Program-made: the position numbers and the translations under genes
Source of the DNA: Lewinellaceae bacterium
GTDB lineage: Bacteria > Bacteroidota > Bacteroidia > Chitinophagales > Saprospiraceae
Direction: 5' to 3'
Assembly: GCA_020636045.1 (NCBI GenBank)
Contig: JACJYP010000003.1
Span: 62,001 to 126,000, forward strand
Length of the DNA: 64,000 nt
The notes under the pieces: generated by a model
Databases searched by the model: none
Told to the model about the DNA's origin: nothing
The model's input: only the letters and a program-made list of their open reading frames with translations
In this document: positions 31,711 to 40,136 of the stretch, one piece after another
Position numbering within the stretch: the first letter of the stretch is position 1
How the letters are laid out: each line of letters starts with the position of its first letter

Positions 31711-31743
31711 ACCGCCTGCCCGGAGAGAACCCGGGCAGGCGGT
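31711..31743. terminator. Bidirectional terminator between YVTN gene 2 and infB
   Basis: The 13-bp stem ACCGCCTGCCCGG (31711-31723) pairs with CCGGGCAGGCGGT (31731-31743), with A-rich and T-rich flanks. It serves both convergent genes. Confidence 0.85.
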
Positions 31744-31770
31744 TGCTTTATTATGCGAAAGCGTTCGTTC

Positions 31771-34659
31771 TTAATTGTACGTCGCTTTCACCTCGTTGAT
31801 GATGTACGATTCGACCACATCGCCGACCTTGATGTCGTTAAAGTTTTTGATCGTGAGACCGCATTCCAGTCCCGATTTGACATCTTTGGCGTCTTCCTTG
31901 AAGCGCTTGAGCGAGGCGAGTTCGGCGTTCTGGCCCGGGTTGACCGGGTACACCACGATGCCGTCGCGGATGAGGCGCACGTAGTGGTTGCGGCTGATCT
32001 TGCCTTCCTGCACGTAGCAGCCGGCCACCGTGCCCACTTTCGAGATTTTGTACACCTCGCGCACTTCCACCTGCCCGACGATCTCTTCTTCTTTCGTCGG
32101 CTCCAGCATGCCCTCAATGGCGGCTTTCACCTCCTCGATGGCTTCGTAAATGATGGAGTACAGTTTGATCTCCACGCCTTCTTTTTCGGCGAGCTTGCGC
32201 GCCGTGATGGACGGGCGCACCTGGAAGCCGATGATAATGGCGTCGGAAGCGGAGGCAAGCATGACGTCGCTGTCCACGATCTGGCCCACGGCCTTGTGGA
32301 TGACGTTGACCTGCACCTTGTCGATCGACAGTTTGATGAGCGAATCGCTGAGGGCCTCGATAGAGCCATCCACGTCGCCCTTGACGATGAGGTTGAGCTC
32401 CTTGAAGTTGCCCAGCGCCAGTCGGCGGCCGATCTCTTCGAGGCTGATACGCTTAGAGGCGCGGGTGGCCTGCTCGCGGATGATCTGTGCGCGCTTGGCT
32501 GCGATCTCCTTGGCTTCGGCCTCCGAGGCGGCGACTTTGATCTTTTCACCTGCCTGGGGGGCGCCCGGCAGACCGAGCACCAGCACCGGCGTGGCCGGTC
32601 CGGCGGCTTTGATCTTTTTGCCGCGTTCGTTGAACATGGCTTTTACCTTGCCCGAAAACTCGCCGGCGATGATGGGTTCGCCGTTGCGCAGGGTGCCGTT
32701 TTCCACCAGTATCTTCGTGACGTAGCCGCGGCCCTTGTCGAGAGAGGCTTCCAGCACCGTGCCCAGGGCGCGGCGGTGGGGATTCGCCTTGAGGTCGAGC
32801 AGTTCGGCTTCGAGCAGCACCTTTTCGAGGAGTTTGTCCACGTTGGTGCCTTTTTTGGCCGAAATGTCCTGGCTCTGATATTTGCCGCCCCATTCCTCCA
32901 CGAGGAAGTTCATCTGCGACAGTTCGTTCTTGATGCGGTCGGGGTCGGCGCCGGCTTTGTCTATTTTGTTGATCGCAAATACGATGGGCACCCCTGCGGC
33001 CTGTGCGTGGCTGATCGCCTCTCGCGTCTGCGGCATGATGCTGTCATCTGCGGAAATGACGATGATCGCGATGTCCGTCACCTTGGCCCCGCGGGCACGC
33101 ATGGCTGTAAAGGCTTCGTGACCCGGCGTATCGAGGAAGGTGATCTCGCGCTGGTCGTCGCCGACGTTTACTTCGTAGGCGCCGATGTGCTGAGTAATAC
33201 CGCCGGCCTCGCCTTCCATGACGTTGGCATTGCGGATGTAGTCAAGCAGTGAGGTCTTACCGTGGTCGACGTGGCCCATGACGGTCACGATCGGCTGGCG
33301 CGGCTCAAGGTCTTTCGGATCGTCGATTTCCTCTTCTTCCACCTCCACCTGCTCTTCGGCGCTGATGAATTGCACTTCGTAGCCGAATTCGCTGGCCACC
33401 ACCTCGATGATCTCTGCGTCGAGGCGCTGGTTGATGGAGACGAAAATGCCCAGGCTCATGCAGGTTTTGATCACGTCGGCGGGTTTGACGTTCATCAGCG
33501 AGGCGAGGTCGGATACGGAAATGAATTCCGTGACCTGCAATACCTTATCCTCCTCGCTGCGCGCCAATTCGGCCATTTCAGCCCGTTCGCGGATGCCTTC
33601 GCGCTTGTCGCGGCGAATTTTCTGGCGTTTGCGGCTGGCGCCTGCGCCGATGCGCGCCATCGTCTGGCGAATTTGATCTTCGATCTCTTTTTGCGAGACT
33701 TCCTTGGGCTCGTCGCGGCGACCGCGGCCCTTGTTATCGCCCTGATTGCCGCTCAGCGTAGCCTGCAGAGAGGCTGCGGTGATCGGCTGCTGCACTTTTT
33801 TGCGCTTGCGCTTACGTTTATTGGCGTCGTTGGCCGACGACTGCTGGCCGCCGCCGCGACCACCACGATCGCCACCGCCGCCCTGGCGGTTGCCGCTGCG
33901 CTGCTTGTTGCCGCCTGCTTTATCTTCTTCCGGTTTCTTCTCGCTTTCGAGGTTGATGCGCCCGAGGATCTTCAGGCCGCGCAGGGTCGGGGAATCGGCC
34001 CTGAAATACTCCTGATCGGGTGATTGCGCCGCATCGCCCGACTGTTCGGAATCGCTTTTGGCCGGTGTCGTTTCCTTACTTTCCTGCGGAGGCGGAGGTG
34101 TTTCCTTTTCCTGCTTTTTGGCCACCGGTGCCGGTTCTTGCGCGGGTGTCTTTTCAGGTTGGGGTTCCTCCGGAGCAGAGGGCTCGGGTTTCTGTTCTTC
34201 CGGTTCTTTCGGCGCGGCCGGTTTTTTCGGCGCGTCGAGGTCTATTTTTCCGACTACCCTGAGGGCAGGCCGTTCGCGTTTGATCGTTTCCGGCTCTTCC
34301 TGCTTTGCTGCGGGTTGAGGTTCTTCCTTCTTGGGCGCCGGCTTGGGCGCTTCCTCGCGCGGCGGGGTCGGGCGTGAAGTGGAAGGGGTGGGCTCAGAAG
34401 GGTTGACGGTAGTTGTATGGGTACTGCCGCCCATGGAGACAGTATCTTTTTTCAGCATGGGGCGGGCGAGTTTATCCGCCTCCTTTTTGATAGCAATATC
34501 CTTCTGGAACTCCTTCTGGAGTACCGCGAGCATATCGTCGGTGATATCTGCCGTAGGCTTTTCTTCCACATTCGTGAAGCCTTTACCGTGCAGCGTCTCG
34601 ACGATGGTGTGCAGTCCGACGTTGAATTCCTTTGCTACCTTAATTAATTTTAGAGCCAT
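31771..34659 (-). CDS. infB: Translation initiation factor IF-2
   Basis: A 962-residue GTPase that places fMet-tRNA in the ribosomal P site. The N-terminal IF2_N segment (MALKLIKVAKEFNVG) is followed by a long Pro/Glu/Lys-rich low-complexity linker (about 75-350, with a Gly/Arg-rich stretch), then IF2_N again, and the G domain. The G domain shows VMGHVDHGKTSLLD (G1), DTPGHEAF (G3) and NKIDK (G4). Domains II-IV follow to the C-terminus. Start ATG 34659 matches the conserved N-terminus; the 21-codon extension upstream does not. It is last in a rimP-nusA-infB order, but has its own promoter box and lies behind a nusA terminator. Confidence 0.97.
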   Translation of the reverse strand: MALKLIKVAKEFNVGLHTIVETLHGKGFTNVEEKPTADITDDMLAVLQKEFQKDIAIKKEADKLARPMLKKDTVSMGGSTHTTTVNPSEPTPSTSRPTPPREEAPKPAPKKEEPQPAAKQEEPETIKRERPALRVVGKIDLDAPKKPAAPKEPEEQKPEPSAPEEPQPEKTPAQEPAPVAKKQEKETPPPPQESKETTPAKSDSEQSGDAAQSPDQEYFRADSPTLRGLKILGRINLESEKKPEEDKAGGNKQRSGNRQGGGGDRGGRGGGQQSSANDANKRKRKRKKVQQPITAASLQATLSGNQGDNKGRGRRDEPKEVSQKEIEDQIRQTMARIGAGASRKRQKIRRDKREGIRERAEMAELARSEEDKVLQVTEFISVSDLASLMNVKPADVIKTCMSLGIFVSINQRLDAEIIEVVASEFGYEVQFISAEEQVEVEEEEIDDPKDLEPRQPIVTVMGHVDHGKTSLLDYIRNANVMEGEAGGITQHIGAYEVNVGDDQREITFLDTPGHEAFTAMRARGAKVTDIAIIVISADDSIMPQTREAISHAQAAGVPIVFAINKIDKAGADPDRIKNELSQMNFLVEEWGGKYQSQDISAKKGTNVDKLLEKVLLEAELLDLKANPHRRALGTVLEASLDKGRGYVTKILVENGTLRNGEPIIAGEFSGKVKAMFNERGKKIKAAGPATPVLVLGLPGAPQAGEKIKVAASEAEAKEIAAKRAQIIREQATRASKRISLEEIGRRLALGNFKELNLIVKGDVDGSIEALSDSLIKLSIDKVQVNVIHKAVGQIVDSDVMLASASDAIIIGFQVRPSITARKLAEKEGVEIKLYSIIYEAIEEVKAAIEGMLEPTKEEEIVGQVEVREVYKISKVGTVAGCYVQEGKISRNHYVRLIRDGIVVYPVNPGQNAELASLKRFKEDAKDVKSGLECGLTIKNFNDIKVGDVVESYIINEVKATYN

Positions 34660-34875
34660 GCAGTGGTTTCCTGCTTTAATGAGCGAACAAGTGAAAGGGC
34701 TATTTTCCAGACACAGCCGCAATCAATACGGCAATGCATCACTTGCTCAAAAAATGTTGATTTTTTTGTCGATCGTGGCGGGTATCCCGCGAAAACTACC
34801 GTGTTAGAAGACTTTCAATTTAGGTTAAAACAATTTTTTGCGTGAAAAGTGCGCCTGAAGTTCATTCAAGCGCTG

Positions 34876-34883
34876 CAAAGGTA
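34876..34883 (-). promoter_or_regulatory. -7 box of infB
   Basis: TACCTTTG on the minus strand, about 217 bases before the infB start. A clear -33 TTG at the usual spacing is not seen. The leader between box and start is AT-rich with no gene. Confidence 0.5.
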
Positions 34884-34884
34884 C

Positions 34885-34924
34885 AATAAAAAATGGTGGG
34901 GAAAACCACAGGGCCTGCCCCACC
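34885..34924 (-). terminator. Terminator of nusA
   Basis: Minus-strand stem GGTGGGG (34918-34924) with CCCCACC (34895-34901), loop of 16, then ATTTTTTATT. It lies directly upstream of the infB -7 box, so nusA and infB can be uncoupled. Confidence 0.65.
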
Positions 34925-34950
34925 TTTTGTGTTTATGCCCCGAACAGGCA

Positions 34951-36195
34951 TTATTTTTCCTCCTCGAACTCGGAAGCGAGCACCTTCATCACATCGCGTA
35001 CGGTCTCTTCTTCCAGGTCGGTGCGGCGCAACAGTTCTTCCTGACTGAGTTCCAGTACCTGGCGTGCGGTGTCGCAGCCGATGTTTTTGAGCGCTTCGAT
35101 CACCCAGGGTTCGATCTCGTCGCTGAATTCGTCCAGATCCACGTCGTCGATCTCGTATTCTGCCTGATTGCGGTACACGTCGATCTCGAAGCCCGTGAGG
35201 CGGGTCGCCAGTTTGATGTTGCTGCCCGATTTGCCGATGGCGAGGCTCACCTGATCGGCGTCGAGGTACACGGCGGCGCGCTTTTGCTCGTGGTCGAGCT
35301 CGATGTTGCTGATCTTGGCAGGGGTCAGGCTGCGCTGGATGAACAGCGGGATGTTGGTGGTGTAGTTGATGATATCGATGTTCTCGTTGCGCAGTTCGCG
35401 CACGATGCCGTGGATGCGGCTGCCTTTCATACCCACGCAGGCGCCTACGGGGTCGATGCGTTCGTCGTGGCTTTCCACCGCTACTTTGGCGCGTTCGCCC
35501 GGAAGGCGCACCACGTTTTTGATCTCGATAACACCGTCTTCGATCTCGGGCACTTCCGCTTCGAGCAGTTTGGACAGGAAACTCGGATCTGTGCGGCTGA
35601 GCATGATGAACGGCACGTTGTTGTTCATCTCCACTTTTTTGATGATGCCTTTCACCACGTCGCCCTTGCGGTAGTAGTCGCCCTTGATCATCTCTGTGCG
35701 GGGCAGGGTGATCTCGTGGCCGGTATCGTCGTCGAGCACCAGGATCTCTTTTTTCATGATCTGGTTGACCTCGCCGGTGACCACATCGCCCACGCGCTCG
35801 GAGTATTTGCGGTAGATCTCGTCTTTTTCGAGTTCCATGATCCGCGATACGAGGGTCTGGCGGGCCGCCATGATGGCGCGACGGCCGAAGTCGTCGATCA
35901 GCAGCTGCTCGTAGCACTCGTCGCCGACCTCGAGCCCTTCATCGATGAAGTGCGCCTCGGTCTCGCTCACCTGCGCGCGCTCGTCCGTCACTTCACCGTC
36001 GGGCACCACTTCGCGCACGCGCCAGATCTCCAGGTCACCCGTGGTCGTGTTCACGATCACGTCAAAATTGTCGTCCGTGCCGTATTTTTTCTTGATGAGC
36101 GTGCGGAAAACGTCTTCCAGTACACGCACCATCGTCGGACGGTCTATATTTTTCCCGGTTTTAAAGTCCGAGAAAACATCTACTAAATTGACCAT
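34951..36195 (-). CDS. nusA: Transcription termination/antitermination factor NusA
   Basis: A 414-residue protein that binds RNA polymerase and nascent RNA. Domains in order: N-terminal polymerase-binding domain (1-125), S1 (about 133-200, GDVVTGEVNQIMKKE ... KGDVVKGIIKKVE), KH1 and KH2 (about 200-345, with DPVGACVGMKGSRI and VSLAIGKSGSNIKLA), and a C-terminal helix-hairpin-helix segment with an acidic end (VLASEFEEEK). Length is typical for Bacteroidota, which lack the two acidic repeats of E. coli NusA. It follows rimP by 64 bases on the same strand. Confidence 0.97.
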   Translation of the reverse strand: MVNLVDVFSDFKTGKNIDRPTMVRVLEDVFRTLIKKKYGTDDNFDVIVNTTTGDLEIWRVREVVPDGEVTDERAQVSETEAHFIDEGLEVGDECYEQLLIDDFGRRAIMAARQTLVSRIMELEKDEIYRKYSERVGDVVTGEVNQIMKKEILVLDDDTGHEITLPRTEMIKGDYYRKGDVVKGIIKKVEMNNNVPFIMLSRTDPSFLSKLLEAEVPEIEDGVIEIKNVVRLPGERAKVAVESHDERIDPVGACVGMKGSRIHGIVRELRNENIDIINYTTNIPLFIQRSLTPAKISNIELDHEQKRAAVYLDADQVSLAIGKSGSNIKLATRLTGFEIDVYRNQAEYEIDDVDLDEFSDEIEPWVIEALKNIGCDTARQVLELSQEELLRRTDLEEETVRDVMKVLASEFEEEK

Positions 36196-36259
36196 ATTTG
36201 GTTAAAAATTGTATGTTGCAAATGATTTGATCCAAATGTTCCGGCCCCTCCGGCAGTCG

Positions 36260-36739
36260 TCAGAAAGCGAGTTTCACGACGGCTTTTTCGATCTGCGCCA
36301 GGGGAACGGGTATTTCCAGTTCCACTTCTTTCTTCTTTTTGCCCTCCCGCTGTATCTCCTTTCGGCTCAGCAGCACCTGCTGTTCGTCCACGGCTTTCAG
36401 GACGCCGGTTTGACGGGTTTTGTCGAGCAGGGTCACCTCCAGGGTGCGGCCGATGTTGTTGCGGTACTGCCGCAGAAATTTGAAGGGCCTGCCGATACCG
36501 GGACTGCTCACTTCTAGCACGTATTTTTCTCCCAGCCAGCCGTTGGTGTCCAGGTGACTCTCCAAAAAGCGGCTGATCTTCTGGCATTTCTCGAAAGTCA
36601 TCCCCGAATCACTGTCGGCAAATACATACAACTTGTTTCCGGGTTTCATCTCGATCTCTACGGTAAAACAGTCGGCAAAAGCCTCGTCGGTCGTGTACTT
36701 TTCCTCCAGTAACTGTGTAATGCGTTCGGTAATGTCCAT
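36260..36739 (-). CDS. rimP: Ribosome maturation factor RimP
   Basis: A 159-residue protein needed for 30S subunit maturation. The N-terminal alpha/beta domain ends with YVLEVSSPGIGRPFK, the family signature, and the C-terminal Sm-like barrel follows (RTLEVTLLDKTRQTGVLKAV). First gene of the rimP-nusA-infB cluster. A consensus promoter and a terminator-like hairpin precede it, so expression may be attenuated. Confidence 0.95.
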   Translation of the reverse strand: MDITERITQLLEEKYTTDEAFADCFTVEIEMKPGNKLYVFADSDSGMTFEKCQKISRFLESHLDTNGWLGEKYVLEVSSPGIGRPFKFLRQYRNNIGRTLEVTLLDKTRQTGVLKAVDEQQVLLSRKEIQREGKKKKEVELEIPVPLAQIEKAVVKLAF

Positions 36740-36780
36740 ATCGGGTAAAACGCGGCTTCTTAGCAGGGTGACGTATAAAC

Positions 36781-36806
36781 AAAAGAGGGAACCTTTGGTC
36801 CCCTCT
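36781..36806 (-). terminator. Terminator-like hairpin in the rimP leader
   Basis: The plus-strand pair AGAGGGAACC (36784-36793) and GGTCCCCTCT (36797-36806) forms, on the minus-strand RNA, a 10-bp stem with one G-U pair and a 3-base loop, followed by four U and GUUUAUA. It lies between the rimP promoter and its ATG, and also downstream of the trhA stop, so it may end trhA transcripts, attenuate the operon, or both. Confidence 0.55.
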
Positions 36807-36832
36807 CATGGCAATCTTTTGATTGTACGGCG

Positions 36833-36863
36833 CAAAGATACGGCGGATTTTTCATTTGTCAAA
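36833..36863 (-). promoter_or_regulatory. Consensus promoter of rimP-nusA(-infB)
   Basis: On the minus strand: TTTG (36860-36863), exactly 19 bases, then TATCTTTG (36833-36840). The -33 box and much of the spacer overlap the last codons of trhA. Confidence 0.75.
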
Positions 36864-37508
36864 TACCGGCTGCGAAATCGCCATGAGGATGGCCGAATAA
36901 TGGCAAATGCTCGCGGTCAGCACGAAAATGTGCCATACCACATGGTGGTAAGTGAACTTGCGCCAGAGATAGAAAACGACGCCGATCGAATACAGTACGC
37001 CGCCGCTGATAATGAGCGCGACCACCGGTCTGCTCAGTTCGGCAAAAAAAACATCCGATACCGGTATCAGCATCCATCCCATAAGCACGTAGACGGCGGT
37101 GGATAGCCGGTCGCGCTTGCCGATGTGGTATATTTTGAAAAAAATGCCCGCAAATGCCAGCCCCCACAAAAGCCCCAGCAGCACCAGGCCGGTCGTGTTG
37201 TACACGAACAAAAGCACAAAAGGCGTATAACTTCCGGCGATCAGGAAATAAATGCTGATGTGGTCGATGATCTTCAGTACGCGCTTGGCTTCGGGGTGCT
37301 GGAGCCCGTGGTAGAGTGTAGAACAGGTGTATACCATGAGAAAACAGAACCCGTAAATACCTGCGCCTGCCACAGCGGTATCGCCGGCGCGGGCCGCGGC
37401 AACGATCAGGATCGGAACGCCCACAATGCCGAACAGGATGCCGAACCCGTGCGAAATGCTGTTGGCCAGTTCCTGCTTCAACTGGATGCTGACTTGCTTG
37501 CTGTCCAT
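36852..37508 (-). CDS. trhA: TrhA/hemolysin III-type PAQR membrane protein
   Basis: A 218-residue inner-membrane protein with seven hydrophobic helices. The conserved metal-site residues of PAQR/hemolysin III proteins are present: His in ANSISHGFG (residue 20), the TCSTLYHGL motif, the DHISIYFLIAGSYTPF segment, and the C-terminal HHVVWHIFVLTASICHY. Despite the old name, TrhA proteins take part in membrane fluidity/energy homeostasis and are not proven toxins. It is on the same strand as rimP but separated by the promoter and hairpin that overlap its 3' end. Confidence 0.9.
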   Translation of the reverse strand: MDSKQVSIQLKQELANSISHGFGILFGIVGVPILIVAAARAGDTAVAGAGIYGFCFLMVYTCSTLYHGLQHPEAKRVLKIIDHISIYFLIAGSYTPFVLLFVYNTTGLVLLGLLWGLAFAGIFFKIYHIGKRDRLSTAVYVLMGWMLIPVSDVFFAELSRPVVALIISGGVLYSIGVVFYLWRKFTYHHVVWHIFVLTASICHYSAILMAISQPVFDK

Positions 37509-37550
37509 ATCGATAGTTTTATGGCTGCAAGGTACGCCGCCGGAGCCGGC

Positions 37551-37952
37551 TCAGCGCTTCTCTTTTTCCTCCAGATCCATCAGCAGCACGCGCAAGGCGC
37601 CTGCGGACAGGAACAATTCTACCAGGCTCAACACGAGCGAGACCATCATGAGCAGCAGGCTCAGGGCGAACAGGATCTTCGCCCATACCTGCCAGCCCTC
37701 ATACACCAGAAACATGGTGACGACGCACAACAGGATACTTCCGACGCCGAACACCTGCATCCAGCGGATGAGCATGAGCCGGCGGCGCAGGCTGTGTATC
37801 TGGCTGAGCAGGGTCACCAGTTTTTTCTCCTCGTAGTCGGAATACAACTTCCGGATAAGGTTGGCGATGGCCAGAAATTTATTGGTAAAGGCGATGAGCA
37901 GCAGCGATACGGCCGGAAACAGCAGGGCGGGCGTTTGAATGGTGAGTTCCAT
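37551..37952 (-). CDS. DUF2721 membrane protein
   Basis: A 133-residue protein of the DUF2721 family: LTIQTPALLFPAVSLLLIAFTNKFLAIANLIRKL at the N-terminus (read as two adjoining segments), a cytoplasmic linker with LLSQIHSLRRRLMLIR, and two further transmembrane helices, then a charged tail. Function unknown. Start ATG 37952 (MELTIQTPA) is the family start, nine codons inside the longest frame. It is 42 bases upstream of trhA on the same strand, so the two may form an operon. Confidence 0.82.
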   Translation of the reverse strand: MELTIQTPALLFPAVSLLLIAFTNKFLAIANLIRKLYSDYEEKKLVTLLSQIHSLRRRLMLIRWMQVFGVGSILLCVVTMFLVYEGWQVWAKILFALSLLLMMVSLVLSLVELFLSAGALRVLLMDLEEKEKR

Positions 37953-37987
37953 AGTTGTCTGATTGGCGCTTGTTGGCACAAAGAAAC

Positions 37988-38020
37988 AACAAAACCTGCG
38001 TCACCCGGTGACGCAGGTTT
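37988..38020 (-). terminator. Hairpin terminator upstream of DUF2721 gene
   Basis: The 13-bp perfect stem AAACCTGCGTCAC (37992-38004) and GTGACGCAGGTTT (38008-38020) has a 3-base loop and TTTTGTTG following on the minus strand. It likely ends the lipoprotein transcript. Confidence 0.7.
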
Positions 38021-38064
38021 GCCCTGAAGGGGCAGGGGCGGCGATTGGTTCTAACGATCAGAAG

Positions 38065-38173
38065 TAAGCAGTTGGCGGTAGCAGTGAGCAGTAATAGCAT
38101 AATGCAATTAATATCAACACTGCCAACTGCTACTGCCGACTTGGTTTTCAAGATGCCAACATGCAGAACCAAT
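38065..38173. repeat. Dispersed intergenic repeat with ACTGCCA heptamers (copy 2, inverted)
   Basis: Heptamer runs on both strands (AGCAGTTGGCGGTAGCAGT at about 38065, ACTGCCAACTGCTACTGCC at 38119) can pair. They are followed at 38145-38173 by the inverse of the element seen at 18988: TTTTCAAGATGCCAA, five variable bases, AGAACCAAT. ATATCAACACTGCCA at 38111 also matches 55181 with one change. Confidence 0.65.
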
Positions 38174-38200
38174 CGAGCCTGCTGCTAAAGCGAGGGATGA

Positions 38201-38929
38201 TTACTGAATGGGAAATGTATGCGAATGGCCGTTGATGACCACCGTTGCCGTGCCGTCGCCGTTGAAAACGATCGTGCCGTCGAGGGTGCGGGTATTGCCC
38301 ATGCCATTGGTAGCGACCACCTGCACCGTGCCGTTGCCGCCAGTGATGCTGTAATCGGACTTGGAAATACCCAGACCGGTCAGGGTTATGGTGGTGGTGC
38401 AATTGACGGTCGGGTCGATCCTGCGCAGGTCGCCGGTCACATCGCCTTGCAGGGTGTAAGTGCCTTCCACCATATAGGCAGATGCCTGGGGGTTGAGGCC
38501 GGCAAAAGTAAGGCTGCCCGAAGTCTGGTCCTGGCCTTCCCAATGCGCGGTGCTGAAACTTCCGTTGCCCGTCACGCCGACCTGCGCACTTTGCGGCACG
38601 CCCAGGTTATTGCAGTTGATCAGCCAGTCCAGTCCGTACGTGCATGCATAGGACAACTGGCCGTTGCTGTTGCTTTTCTGAATAGTCGTGTCACCCGGCA
38701 CCCCGCAGTTATCGAGGTAGGCGCCGATGATCTGTGCCATATCGACGGTGGGGGTAGTGATGCCTGCCGTGCGTTCCGATACGTTGTTTTCTACCATTTC
38801 GGCCGCTTCGCTGTCGCTGATGATGGCCGCGATCTCTTCCGACGATTTTCGGCAGGCGCCGAACGCCAGCATGGCGGCAATAATGGCGGTGGCGACGAGC
38901 AGTGTTTGATTTTTAAGACGGTTTGTCAT
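38201..38929 (-). CDS. Lipoprotein of unknown function
   Basis: A 242-residue protein with a lipoprotein signal peptide (cleavage before Cys26 in MLAFGACRKSS). Residues 30-60 are helical and acidic; the rest is beta-rich, with short strands and Gly/Thr/Asn turns (GVTGNGSFSTAHWEG, GTIVFNGDGTATVVINGHSH). Three further Cys (NCG, YACTYG, INCNN) might form disulfides. No family is recognised. It is monocistronic, ending at the terminator at 37988. Confidence 0.65.
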   Translation of the reverse strand: MTNRLKNQTLLVATAIIAAMLAFGACRKSSEEIAAIISDSEAAEMVENNVSERTAGITTPTVDMAQIIGAYLDNCGVPGDTTIQKSNSNGQLSYACTYGLDWLINCNNLGVPQSAQVGVTGNGSFSTAHWEGQDQTSGSLTFAGLNPQASAYMVEGTYTLQGDVTGDLRRIDPTVNCTTTITLTGLGISKSDYSITGGNGTVQVVATNGMGNTRTLDGTIVFNGDGTATVVINGHSHTFPIQ

Positions 38930-39043
38930 AACAGTAAGATTTTAGAACGAGAGAACTGGATTGCGCCGGTCACGCCGGCCGACAGGGCAAAGTTGAATAC
39001 CTGCTTCCGGTAACAGGTAGTCGCATCTACGAGGCGGCCAAAC

Positions 39044-39083
39044 GCATCAACGAAGCGCTAAGGCGCATTCCGTTCGTTGATGC
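39044..39083. repeat. Inverted repeat between lipoprotein and desaturase genes
   Basis: GCATCAACGA (39044-39053) and TCGTTGATGC (39074-39083) are exact complements. The intervening 20 bases also pair partly (GCGC/GCGC). No T run follows, so it may be an operator or RNA hairpin in the divergent spacer. Confidence 0.5.
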
Positions 39084-39132
39084 AATCTGTTGTTTTGTTG
39101 ATGAAATACCCCGTTCGGGGTTGCCCGGGCTG

Positions 39133-39140
39133 TATATTTG
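39133..39140 (+). promoter_or_regulatory. -7 box of desaturase gene
   Basis: TATATTTG, matching TAnnTTTG, 58 bases before the ATG. No clear -33 TTG. Confidence 0.45.
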
Positions 39141-39198
39141 AGGAAAAATGAAGGCCCCTTAGAAACCATTACTTGTGCCCGTCATTTTAAACTGTATA

Positions 39199-40020
39199 AT
39201 GATGTTCAACCCTCTGGAATATACCACCGCTCAATGGCTGTTCGGCCCCGTTCTGATCTTCGGACGGTACGTATTGTTTTGCGCAGCCTTTTTCCTCGTT
39301 TTTTATGTGTGGAAACGCCGCGAATGGTTCTTTAAAAAAATACAGCAGCGCTTTCCGATGCCGGCCGACTACCGCCGGGAGATCGGTTACTCTGCGATCG
39401 CTTCCATCATATTTGCTATCGTGACCTGGCTTTGCCTCGGTACTCCGCTGAAGCATTACACCCTGTTTTACACCGATATCGACCAATATGGCTGGGCATG
39501 GCTGCTCTTCAGTATACCGCTTACGCTGTTCGTGCACGACGCCTATTTTTACTGGATACACCGGTTGATGCACCGGCGCATTTTTTACCGCCGCGTGCAC
39601 CTGATCCATCACAAATCCGTCAATCCTTCTCCCTGGGCGGCCTATGCTTTTCACCCGGTCGAGTCCGTTCTGGAAGCGGGCATCATTCCCCTGCTTCTGT
39701 TCAGCATGCCCCTGCACCCGATCTCATTTTGGGCCTTTATTACGCTGATGCTGCTGTTCAATGTGTACGGCCACCTGGGTTATGAATTATTCCCCCGCAG
39801 TTGGTATTCCCACCCGCTCGGCCGCTGGCTCAATACTTCGGTTTACCACAACCTGCACCACGAAAAATTCACGGGCAACTACGGTCTCTATTTTACGATC
39901 TGGGACCGCTGGTGCGGCACCCTGCGGACCGACAGCGAGCAAAAAATAGAAAACCTGCACCAGCGCAGCGCCCCGCCGCAGGCCGACCCCATACCTGCCG
40001 GCAATAAACAGGTAGCATAA
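39199..40020 (+). CDS. Sterol desaturase/fatty acid hydroxylase-family membrane enzyme
   Basis: A 273-residue membrane protein with about four helices and the di-iron histidine boxes of the family: HDAYFYWIHRLMH (about residues 114-126), HLIHHKS (about 134-140) and YHNLHHEKFTGNYG (about 216-229). Such enzymes hydroxylate or desaturate lipids using O2; the substrate could be a fatty acid, carotenoid or hopanoid/sterol-like lipid and cannot be read. Start: two adjacent ATGs at 39199 and 39202; the GTG at 39175 is less likely. It is followed by the heptamer repeat. Confidence 0.88.
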   Translation: MMFNPLEYTTAQWLFGPVLIFGRYVLFCAAFFLVFYVWKRREWFFKKIQQRFPMPADYRREIGYSAIASIIFAIVTWLCLGTPLKHYTLFYTDIDQYGWAWLLFSIPLTLFVHDAYFYWIHRLMHRRIFYRRVHLIHHKSVNPSPWAAYAFHPVESVLEAGIIPLLLFSMPLHPISFWAFITLMLLFNVYGHLGYELFPRSWYSHPLGRWLNTSVYHNLHHEKFTGNYGLYFTIWDRWCGTLRTDSEQKIENLHQRSAPPQADPIPAGNKQVA

Positions 40021-40038
40021 TCGAGATCATATAAATTC

Positions 40039-40130
40039 TCCGTCCACCGTCCACCGTCCACCGTCTACCGTCTACCGTCTACCGTCTGCCGTCCATCGTT
40101 TACCGTCTGCCGTCCGCCGTTTTACCGTTT
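40039..40130. repeat. Heptanucleotide repeat, CCGTCTA/CCGTCCA type (locus 2)
   Basis: Twelve or so tandem copies with variants CCGTCCA, CCGTCTG, CCGTCCG, filling nearly the whole gap between the desaturase and the LytS-like gene. A 16-base stretch around ATCGTTTACCGTCT is shared with locus 1 at 13895, so the two arrays are related at sequence level, not only in period. Confidence 0.8.
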
Positions 40131-40136
40131 TAAAAA

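Noticed and set aside
31753..34262. Long plus-strand frames opposite infB
   Set aside because: They are shadows of the high-GC infB coding strand and contain no recognisable domain; IF-2 is unmistakable on the other strand.
34849..36186. 445-codon frame opposite nusA
   Set aside because: Antisense shadow of nusA; His/Val/Asp-rich composition mirrors the other strand.
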